The notes under the pieces are model-generated. The model made no database searches. It worked only from the letters and a program-made list of their open reading frames with translations, and was not told the DNA's origin. Below, piece after piece: positions 7,240-12,901 of a DNA stretch of 12,901 bases (its first letter is position 1; each line of letters begins with the position of its first letter). The stretch covers positions 1 through 12,901 of the forward strand of contig SFNH01000044.1 in the NCBI GenBank assembly GCA_004554205.1, given 5' to 3'. Source of the stretch: Clostridium sp. GTDB lineage: Bacteria; Bacillota; Clostridia; Lachnospirales; Lachnospiraceae. Position numbers and translations under genes: made by a program.

Positions 7240-9207
7240 TCAACCCTCTCCGGCATACTCCTCCTTTATGCCAAGCTCCTGCCGCACATGGTCGCGGTAG
7301 CTTGTGAGCTGCTCAAACTCATAGAAAAAGTTGACCCGCTCATTCCAGTCGCCGGGCTTATGCTCGGGTCTTCCGGCGAGGACAAACATGGCGAATGCCT
7401 CTTTAAAGTCCGGCGGTTCCAGCCTCGCCTTTATGGTTCCCGGAGCGGTATTTAAGAAGCGCTCACCAAATACCGCGCAGCAGCCGTCAGGCTCCGCCGC
7501 CTCAAGAAGCTGCCCGTAAAGCTCAGTCAAAAGCCGGATCGTCTCCCATTCATCGCGGAAATTTCCATCCTCATCAAGCGCGTCCTCCAGATCAATCCAA
7601 ATCTGCCACAGCGCGTCGGCTCCGCCGGGGGCTCCAATCGGCGACAAGCGCACCTTCTCCCCGCCGATGCCGTCCGTGTAAAAGACAATGGCTCCGATCC
7701 GGTCATACTCATTCTCAGGGAAGATTTTTTTCACGAGGCTCATAACCGCGCCTGCGCGCTTATCTCCCGTCCGACGCTTTGCGAGGGTTCCGTCCGCCCG
7801 GTATGTATCATAGATCACCCTATCCGGTGAGTATTCCCGAATTTCCACATCATAACCGTCTTTTCCCGGTATCAGTGAAAAAATTTTGCGGTAGACCGGA
7901 TCCGTCCAACTGTATCTCGTACCGCCCTGTCCGCTTCTCCGTTCAAGCGGCTCCCCGTAAATATCCGTCAGGCACTCCTTCATCTCCTCAAAGCCCACGC
8001 CTGCCGCGTCCGCGTCAAGGCTTACAGCGTCCAGCTTTCCATCCACGAAACAGTAATCAGAGGGAATAGTCTGATCCATCCCAAACCATTTCATCGAAAA
8101 GCTGTAGCTCTGGGTGGGACGCCCCTGCGCGTCGCTTTTCATCGTCTTAAGCGTCCCGCTCACTCCCAGACGGGAGCGGACTGTCTCGATCCCCTCGCCG
8201 AACGGAATCGTGTCCTCCTTTTTCTGGACGTAGATATAATCCCACAAATTATTATAAAAATGTGCCTTCGCCGTCATCGAGGGCGAATCCGGATCCATCA
8301 CCGATGCCGCCGTCTGACACACCACATCCACTACCTCCGCAAGTCTCCGGGCGTCCACTATATCAACTGTGTCAAGAGGAGTTCCGGCTTCTGGCGGCTG
8401 CCGTTTCCGGGTGATGGTAACTACCGGGATCTGCGCCCGGAAAAGCACGCCGTCCTCTCCCCCGGTGCGCTGTCTGTACTGCCATCTCTCACCGAGAGAT
8501 TCCTCCGCGGCGTCGGCAAGCGTATCGCCCAGCATGGTCGCTTTCCCGTCCATCGTAGTGAGGATCAGCTCTCTTCCATATACATAGCCAAGAGTGTCAA
8601 GGCTGATCGCACCGATCATGCGCTCCCGCTCCCGCTTTGTGAGCGATTCCACATACTGCTCCGCCCCCAGATTACCCGCGTTATGGCCAAAGAAGCTGAC
8701 GAACCGCACCTCCGTATCCGAGGGCAGCACAGACAAAAGCCGCGCCGTCTCGAGCAGGGTCGCCGCGCCCGAGGCATTGTCAAGCGCCCCGGGGCTCTCG
8801 GTCGCCGAGTCGTGGTGGGTACATATGAGCAGGATATCCGCGTCCGGCTTCGATGTCTTTCGCGTCGCGATCAGATTGCTGCCCGTAAGCAGACCTTCCC
8901 CTGTCTCCCGGCGGAACTTCTGATGCTCCACCTCATACCCGTAGTCGGTTAAAAGCTGCTGCATATACCTCGCCGCGTCATTCTCACCGCGGCTGCCGTT
9001 CTCCCGCGGCATGGCCGCGAGAATATCCAGGGATTCTTTCAGATAGAAAAGGTCGGCCTCATCCACCACCGGGATCTCGTCTGCCCCCTCTTTCGCCTGC
9101 TCTCCCACAGCCTTAGGCAGCACCCGTGTGGACGGTCCCGCGCATGCCGACAGCAAAATCACAGCCGCAAGATACACTGTCAGGACAGCTCCGTAAGATT
9201 TTCTCAT
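7240..9207 (-). CDS. Lipoprotein with degenerate M28-family peptidase domain
   Basis: This 655-aa product has a lipoprotein signal: a hydrophobic stretch and lipobox L19-S20-A21-C22, so it is probably anchored outside the membrane. Residues ~45-310 resemble M28 (aminopeptidase Y/S type) zinc peptidases. H131 in THHDS, D143 in GALDNASG and D204 in ISLDTLG sit where three metal ligands are expected. The usual catalytic Glu-Glu pair (FxGAEExGLxGS) is replaced by FGHNAGNLGA (173-182), and the final His of HTPxDT is Gly275 in GTPLDT. The domain is therefore probably inactive or altered. Residues ~311-655 are a large region I do not recognise. GAGGGGG lies 13 bases before the ATG, a rather long spacing. 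The gene starts 31 bases after the aspartate kinase stop and probably shares its transcript. Confidence 0.85.
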   Translation of the reverse strand: MRKSYGAVLTVYLAAVILLSACAGPSTRVLPKAVGEQAKEGADEIPVVDEADLFYLKESLDILAAMPRENGSRGENDAARYMQQLLTDYGYEVEHQKFRRETGEGLLTGSNLIATRKTSKPDADILLICTHHDSATESPGALDNASGAATLLETARLLSVLPSDTEVRFVSFFGHNAGNLGAEQYVESLTKRERERMIGAISLDTLGYVYGRELILTTMDGKATMLGDTLADAAEESLGERWQYRQRTGGEDGVLFRAQIPVVTITRKRQPPEAGTPLDTVDIVDARRLAEVVDVVCQTAASVMDPDSPSMTAKAHFYNNLWDYIYVQKKEDTIPFGEGIETVRSRLGVSGTLKTMKSDAQGRPTQSYSFSMKWFGMDQTIPSDYCFVDGKLDAVSLDADAAGVGFEEMKECLTDIYGEPLERRSGQGGTRYSWTDPVYRKIFSLIPGKDGYDVEIREYSPDRVIYDTYRADGTLAKRRTGDKRAGAVMSLVKKIFPENEYDRIGAIVFYTDGIGGEKVRLSPIGAPGGADALWQIWIDLEDALDEDGNFRDEWETIRLLTELYGQLLEAAEPDGCCAVFGERFLNTAPGTIKARLEPPDFKEAFAMFVLAGRPEHKPGDWNERVNFFYEFEQLTSYRDHVRQELGIKEEYAGEG

Positions 9208-9238
9208 CTTGAGTGACAGTCCCCCTCATTTTTTGAGT

Positions 9239-10558
9239 TCATATTTCTACCATTATAAAGATATCGTAGATTGCCTTGATCGCCTGCTCAAAATCTGCGT
9301 TTTTCACACCGATGATAATGTTTAATTCGCTTGAGCCCTGATCGATCATCTTTACGTTGATGCGGGCATGCGCAAGCGCGGAGAAGATCCTTCCCGCAGT
9401 TCCACGGGTCGCCTTCATGCCTCTGCCCACAACAGCGATCAGCGCCAGATCGGATTCCAGCTCCACGCTGTCCGGCTCGACCGCGCGGTGAATGCCGGAG
9501 ATCACTGACTGCTCGTACTCTTCAAACTCGTCCTGATGCACCATGATGGTCATGGTGTCAATCCCGGACGGCATATGCTCAAAAGAAATCCCGTATTTCT
9601 CAAATACCTGGAGTACCTTTCTGCCGAACCCGACCTCCGCGTTCATCATCGCTTTCTCGATATTGATCGCGCAAAAGCCCTTCTTTCCGGCAATGCCGGT
9701 AATCGTGTAACGCGGCTTTCTGCAGGTGCTCTCAACGATCAGGGTGCCCTTATCCTCCGGCTTGTTGGTGTTTCGGATATTGATCGGGATGCCCTCCCGT
9801 CTCACCGGGAAGATCGCGTCCTCATGGAGCACGCTCGCGCCCATGTAGGAAAGCTCGCGCAGCTCCTTGTAGGTAATGGTCTCGATGACCTCCGGATTCT
9901 TCACGATCCGCGGGTCGGCCACGAGGAAGCCGGACACATCTGTCCAGTTCTCGTACAGGTCGGCATGAATCGCGCGCGCCACGATGGAGCCTGTCACATC
10001 GGAGCCGCCTCTCGAGAAGGTCTTTATGGAACCGTCCGGTTTCGAGCCGTAAAATCCGGGGATGACAGCCCGCTCTGTATGCTCAAGACGGGCGGAGAGC
10101 TCTCTGTTTGTCTGCTCCGTCTCGAAATTTCCATGCTCGTCAAAGGAGATGACCTCGGCGGCATCGATAAATTCGTAGCCGAGATAATTTGCCATCACGA
10201 TACCGTTTAAGTACTCGCCGCGCGACGCCGCGTAGTCTCTGCCGATCCCATTCACAAAGTTCTCCTCGATCCGGGCAAATTCGTGATCGAGGTTTAAGTT
10301 TAAGTCCAGACCATCGATGATCTCCTGATACCGCTCCCTGATCTTGTCGAGCAGCTTTTTGTAGCCTGCCCCGGCAGATGCCGCGTCGTAACACGCATAG
10401 AGCATATCCGTGACCTTCTCGTCCCTGGGGTTTCGCTTGCCCGGCGCGGACGGGATCACATACCGCCTTGTCTTATCGGCACGGATGATCTCGCCGACCT
10501 TCTTAAACTGGCGCGCGCTCGCCAGAGAACTCCCGCCAAATTTCACTACCTTTTTCAT
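9239..10558 (-). CDS. Aspartate kinase, monofunctional
   Basis: The product (439 aa) phosphorylates aspartate with ATP, the first step to lysine, threonine, methionine and diaminopimelate. The kinase domain starts at once with VVKFGGSSLA (4-13), then SAPGKRNPRDEKVTD, WTDVSGF (205-211) and FSRGGSDVTGS (181-191), which are amino-acid-kinase nucleotide- and substrate-binding motifs. Two C-terminal ACT domains (about 300-355 and 370-435) indicate feedback control by an end-product amino acid. No fused homoserine dehydrogenase is present. I prefer ATG at 10558 (MKKVVKFGG) because AGGAG lies 7 bases upstream and it fits family N-termini; an in-frame ATG at 10582 would add eight residues. A strong promoter lies 50-80 bases upstream. 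The leader is too short to hold a lysine (L-box) riboswitch. Confidence 0.95.
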   Translation of the reverse strand: MKKVVKFGGSSLASARQFKKVGEIIRADKTRRYVIPSAPGKRNPRDEKVTDMLYACYDAASAGAGYKKLLDKIRERYQEIIDGLDLNLNLDHEFARIEENFVNGIGRDYAASRGEYLNGIVMANYLGYEFIDAAEVISFDEHGNFETEQTNRELSARLEHTERAVIPGFYGSKPDGSIKTFSRGGSDVTGSIVARAIHADLYENWTDVSGFLVADPRIVKNPEVIETITYKELRELSYMGASVLHEDAIFPVRREGIPINIRNTNKPEDKGTLIVESTCRKPRYTITGIAGKKGFCAINIEKAMMNAEVGFGRKVLQVFEKYGISFEHMPSGIDTMTIMVHQDEFEEYEQSVISGIHRAVEPDSVELESDLALIAVVGRGMKATRGTAGRIFSALAHARINVKMIDQGSSELNIIIGVKNADFEQAIKAIYDIFIMVEI

Positions 10559-10584
10559 CACGTATCTCCTCGTATCCGTCATTC

Positions 10585-10604
10585 TTCAAACGTACTGTTT
10601 TGAA
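10585..10604 (-). repeat. Small inverted repeat at the aspartate kinase transcription start
   Basis: TTCAAA and TTTGAA arms (10585-10590 and 10599-10604) surround 8 bases, just downstream of the -10 box at 10607-10612. It could be a short leader hairpin or an operator, but six base pairs of A/T-rich sequence can occur by chance. Confidence 0.35.
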
Positions 10605-10606
10605 AA

Positions 10607-10635
10607 ATAGTAGCAGACATCACCCCGTCTGTCAA
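10607..10635 (-). promoter_or_regulatory. Sigma-A type promoter for the aspartate kinase operon
   Basis: On the minus strand, TTGACA (10630-10635, perfect -35) is followed by a 17-base spacer and TACTAT (10607-10612). A TG one base before the -10 box makes it an extended -10 promoter. Transcription should begin near 10600, leaving a leader of about 40 bases. It lies in the gap after the guanine deaminase gene. Confidence 0.8.
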
Positions 10636-10662
10636 GTGCCGCCTCGGGATGGAAGGAGGCCC

Positions 10663-11955
10663 TCACAGAGAGAGCTTCTCGCCCGCCACAAACTTCGCTG
10701 CGATCTGCCGCTCGTCTCCGAGATAGCAGATCCGCTCCAGTCTCTGCTCCGCCGTAAATGGTCTTGCCGCCTTAAGCAGCTCGTCGTCGAGCACCAGGGC
10801 GTCAAGCTCATAGCCTTCCTCAAAGCTTCCCACCTTGCCGAAAAAGCTCCCGCCGCCCCTGGTCGCCAGGTAAAATGCTTCCTTCAGAGTTAGCGCCCGC
10901 TTACTGCTATCCACCAGTCTCCAGTAAAGCTTTGACACCTGGATTGCATCGGTCATCGCGCGAAAAATGGAGGCGCTGCTCCCCCCTGCCACATCGCTTC
11001 CAAGCCCGACCTTTATGCCCCGCTCTAAAAATTCCCTGACCGGGGCAATCCCGGACGACAGGTTTGTGTTGGACTGTGGACAGTGCGCAACCCACACGCC
11101 CCGCTCCCTTAAAAGCTCCTGCTCCTTCTCATCGGAGTAGACGCAATGTGCCATCACCGTCTTACAATCCCCGCCGCCGAGAAGTCCGAACCGGTCATAG
11201 GCATCGCCGTAGGAATCCGACCAGGGACAGAGCTCCTTCACCCAGGCAATCTCCCCCGGATTCTCCGAGAGATGCGACTGTACCGGAAGGTGGTATGCTT
11301 TTTGCAGCTCGCCCAGCCGCTCCATCAGCTCGTCGGTGCAGGTCGGGGTAAATCTCGGGGTCAGGATCGGCGCTGTATTGCGCCATTTTCCGCTGCCTGT
11401 TTTCTCCTGAACCGCCAAAAACCACTCCTTCGTCGCCTCCGCCGAGACTGCCGCGTCTCGCTCGCGCAGAGTATCCGGAGAGTTTCGATCCATGTTGACC
11501 TTTCCGACCATAGTCTTAAGTCCGGTCTTTTCCAGCTTCTCCATCAAAAGCAGCGTCGCCGGCACATGGATCGTGGCAAAAATGCAGGCACGCGTGGTCG
11601 CTCCACGCCGGAGACTGTCCGCAAATATAGAATAAGCGCGATCGGCATAGGAAAGGTCGGCATACCTCGTTTCCTCCGGAAACGTCTCTTTATTCAGCCA
11701 GTCGAGAAGCTCAAGATCCATGCCCGTCCCCCGGAAGCTGTACTGCGGCGCATGCATATGAAGATCCACCAGACCCGGAATGATCAGCTTTCCGGTGTAA
11801 TCCTCCACCGGCGCTTCCCCCCAGGAATCCGGGATCCTTTCTGTCACGCCCTTTGATACTCCGTCCTCGCACAGAACATATCCGTCCTCAACTACCTGCA
11901 TTTCCTCAAGGGAAGGTGTGTGGCAGATTGTCCCCTTTAATATAAAACGTTTCAT
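10663..11955 (-). CDS. guaD: Guanine deaminase (amidohydrolase family)
   Basis: The 430-aa product is an amidohydrolase-superfamily enzyme predicted to convert guanine to xanthine and ammonia. Metal-binding and catalytic features appear in order: PGLVDLHMHAPQY (60-72; H66 and H68 of the HxH pair), QSHLSEN (H228), MAHCVYSD (H270) and GLGSDVAGG (D321). The HAPQY block followed by FRGTGMDLELLDWLNKETFPEE is characteristic of guanine deaminases and separates it from cytosine or chlorohydrolase relatives. I place the start at ATG 11955 (MKRFILKG) because GAAGGGAG at 11963-11970 lies 7 bases upstream; the longer frame begins with an upstream TTG without such a site. It follows luxS by 34 bases and is probably co-transcribed with it. 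No clear terminator is visible after the gene. Confidence 0.92.
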   Translation of the reverse strand: MKRFILKGTICHTPSLEEMQVVEDGYVLCEDGVSKGVTERIPDSWGEAPVEDYTGKLIIPGLVDLHMHAPQYSFRGTGMDLELLDWLNKETFPEETRYADLSYADRAYSIFADSLRRGATTRACIFATIHVPATLLLMEKLEKTGLKTMVGKVNMDRNSPDTLRERDAAVSAEATKEWFLAVQEKTGSGKWRNTAPILTPRFTPTCTDELMERLGELQKAYHLPVQSHLSENPGEIAWVKELCPWSDSYGDAYDRFGLLGGGDCKTVMAHCVYSDEKEQELLRERGVWVAHCPQSNTNLSSGIAPVREFLERGIKVGLGSDVAGGSSASIFRAMTDAIQVSKLYWRLVDSSKRALTLKEAFYLATRGGGSFFGKVGSFEEGYELDALVLDDELLKAARPFTAEQRLERICYLGDERQIAAKFVAGEKLSL

Positions 11956-11989
11956 GCATTCTCTCCCTTCATATATCAGCAGCAAAAAC

Positions 11990-12472
11990 TCAATCCGCCG
12001 GATAATTCAGCCGCTCCTCTCCGATTGCGTCCAGCGCCTCGCGCAGATACTTGCCCGCCAGCCACTTTGCCATCGGCAGATTCATATCAAGATAGTTCCC
12101 GCAGTCTCTGGCGCACGCGCCTGGCACCTCACCCTCGTAATCGCGGATAAAGACGAACATATCCCGGAGCAGAGGCACGATGTCGTCTGACTGATAATCT
12201 CCGCTTAAAAGCAGATAAAAGCCTGTCCGGCAGCCCATCGGGCCGAAGTACAGCACACGATCCTGAAATACCGGATGGTTCCTGAGAAAGGTAGCGCCGA
12301 GGTGCTCGATGGTGTGCACCTCCGCCGTGTTCATCACCGGTTCAAAATTCGGTCGCGTCATGCGTATGTCAAAGGTCGTCACAACGCAGTCGCCCGCCCT
12401 GTCCTTCCGGGATACATACACGCCGGGAAGCAGTTTTAAATGATTGATCGTAAAGCTCGTTATCTTTTCCAT
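11990..12472 (-). CDS. luxS: S-ribosylhomocysteine lyase
   Basis: The 160-aa product cleaves S-ribosylhomocysteine to homocysteine and DPD, recycling the SAM by-product and making the autoinducer-2 precursor. The metal site is complete: H53 and H57 in HTIEHLGA and C124 in ARDCGNY. E56 and C81 (GPMGCRTG), the catalytic pair, are also present, and the length is normal, so it should be active. The start is ambiguous: ATG at 12472 gives MEKITSF, while GTG at 12478 would add two residues. No good Shine-Dalgarno precedes either; GTGGTG is the only partial match. A -10-like TATTAT at 12493-12498 lacks a convincing -35, so luxS may have a weak promoter or rely on read-through from the tRNA unit. Confidence 0.95.
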   Translation of the reverse strand: MEKITSFTINHLKLLPGVYVSRKDRAGDCVVTTFDIRMTRPNFEPVMNTAEVHTIEHLGATFLRNHPVFQDRVLYFGPMGCRTGFYLLLSGDYQSDDIVPLLRDMFVFIRDYEGEVPGACARDCGNYLDMNLPMAKWLAGKYLREALDAIGEERLNYPAD

Positions 12473-12526
12473 CTTCACACCACGTTTCTTTCATAATAAG
12501 GAGTTTCGCAAGCACATCCTGTTACA

Positions 12527-12555
12527 CAAACAAAAGCCCGGTAATCTTACCAGGC
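12527..12555 (-). terminator. Intrinsic terminator after tRNA-Ala
   Basis: On the minus strand GCCTGGT and ACCGGGC (12536-12555, one G-U pair) form a 7-bp stem around AAGATT, extendable by two A-T pairs. It is followed by TTTTGTTTG (12527-12535). It starts 8 bases past the tRNA 3' end and separates the tRNA from luxS. Confidence 0.8.
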
Positions 12556-12563
12556 CTTCCGAA

Positions 12564-12636
<73 letters not shown>

Positions 12637-12647
12637 GCGAATCTGTA

Positions 12648-12682
12648 AATATCAAAGCACAATCTCCCTGTGCTTTGATATT
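12648..12682. repeat. Perfect 14-bp inverted repeat in tRNA-Ala promoter/leader
   Basis: AATATCAAAGCACA (12648-12661) and its exact reverse complement (12669-12682) flank 7 bases. The repeat overlaps the last half of the -10 box (12680-12685) and covers the expected transcription start near 12673. It could be an operator, or in RNA it could leave a 5-8 bp hairpin at the very 5' end of the tRNA precursor. Confidence 0.85.
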
Positions 12683-12708
12683 ATAGCACACTTTTTCCAT
12701 TCTGTGAA
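12680..12708 (-). promoter_or_regulatory. Strong sigma-A promoter for tRNA-Ala
   Basis: TTCACA (12703-12708, 5/6 match), a 17-base spacer and a perfect TATAAT (12680-12685), with TG one base upstream of the -10 box. The tRNA 5' end lies 43 bases downstream of the -10 box, implying a pre-tRNA leader of about 37 bases. Confidence 0.85.
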
Positions 12709-12776
12709 GTACAAAATTAAAGAAACTTGTAACAGGGCAGCTATACGGCTCACCTCGGTCGCGGGCGGCGTTTTCA

Positions 12777-12846
12777 CTTTTGTTCGGTCGACAGCCACAG
12801 TCTTCTCTTTTGTTCGGTCGACGGATGTAAAACTTTTGCTCGGGCA
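12777..12846. repeat. Short direct repeats, 30-bp period
   Basis: CTTTTGTTCGGTCGAC occurs exactly at 12777-12792 and 12807-12822, 30 bases apart. A degraded third copy (CTTTTGCTCGGGCAC) starts at 12833. The segments between copies also resemble each other loosely. Function unknown; it may be part of a dispersed intergenic repeat. Confidence 0.7.
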
Positions 12847-12901
12847 CCTCGCAAAAGTGTTCACCGTCTTCCCTCACAGCAGGGTTTACACCGGTCTCCC
12901 T

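Larger units (their letters stand above)
12637..12901. other. Gene-free stretch upstream of tRNA-Ala
   Basis: No credible protein gene is visible. The minus-strand frames crossing it continue into the tRNA and read like typical tRNA mistranslation. It holds the tRNA promoter, the 14-bp inverted repeat, the 30-bp-period direct repeats (12777-12846) and a separate 8-bp inverted repeat (ACTTTTGC at 12832-12839 with GCAAAAGT at 12851-12858). Confidence 0.7.

Noticed and set aside
8260..8952. Plus-strand 230-codon frame
   Set aside because: It lies antisense to the M28-like gene, is rich in Arg/His/Pro as expected of a GC-rich shadow frame, and has no domain signal.
9536..10210. Plus-strand 224-codon frame
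   Set aside because: It lies antisense to the aspartate kinase, whose motifs are unambiguous.
10559..10660. Lysine (L-box) riboswitch before the aspartate kinase
   Set aside because: The leader after the promoter is only about 40 bases; no room and no L-box-like structure.
11146..11856. Plus-strand 236-codon frame
   Set aside because: It lies antisense to the guanine deaminase; composition is typical of a shadow frame.
12777..12846. CRISPR-like array
   Set aside because: Only two exact 16-bp copies with 14-base gaps and a third decayed copy; no CRISPR repeat or cas gene features.
12652..12864. Minus-strand 70-codon frame with repeated VDRTK segments
   Set aside because: The repeat comes from the 30-bp DNA repeat, whose length keeps frames open. 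The frame runs into the tRNA promoter and has no family match I recognise.

Overview
The window looks like chromosomal DNA from a Gram-positive clostridial bacterium, most likely Lachnospiraceae (Clostridium cluster XIVa). The evidence is the HI0933/BaiN oxidoreductase - cmk - ispH - rpsA gene order typical of Clostridia, the short four-domain ribosomal protein S1, strong AGGAGG-type ribosome binding sites, LuxS, and a secreted protein with a 'PSDA' Ser/Pro/Ala linker of the kind common in Lachnospiraceae surface proteins. No species can be named from sequence alone. All convincing genes lie on the minus strand, so transcription runs from high to low coordinates.

Layout in transcription order. 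(1) 12901-12637: about 265 bases without a gene. It holds a 30-bp-period direct repeat, a very good promoter, and a perfect 14-bp inverted repeat lying between the -10 box and a tRNA gene. (2) tRNA-Ala(GGC), followed by an intrinsic terminator. (3) luxS and, 34 bases on, a guanine deaminase gene. (4) A strong promoter (TTGACA-17-TACTAT with an extended -10) in front of a monofunctional aspartate kinase. (5) A closely packed run: aspartate kinase, an M28-peptidase-like lipoprotein, an HI0933/BaiN-type flavoprotein, cytidylate kinase (cmk), ispH and rpsA. Gaps are 31, 21 and 44 bases, then overlaps of 1 and 20 bases, so this may be one transcription unit. It ends at a perfect 12-bp hairpin after rpsA. 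(6) A large secreted protein gene of at least 1070 codons and clearly lower GC, which runs off the left edge.

Most of the window is core metabolism: lysine/threonine/methionine precursor supply (aspartate kinase), pyrimidine nucleotide phosphorylation (cmk), isoprenoid synthesis (ispH), translation (rpsA, tRNA-Ala), activated-methyl-cycle recycling (luxS) and purine salvage (guanine deaminase). The accessory content is the lipoprotein and the large exported protein.

I did not find a convincing new multi-gene system. The items most worth a second look are the M28-like lipoprotein, which seems to have lost its catalytic glutamate pair and last metal-binding histidine; the large uncharacterised exported protein; the inverted repeat at the tRNA-Ala promoter; and the out-of-frame ispH/rpsA overlap in a position where related bacteria carry a fused protein.
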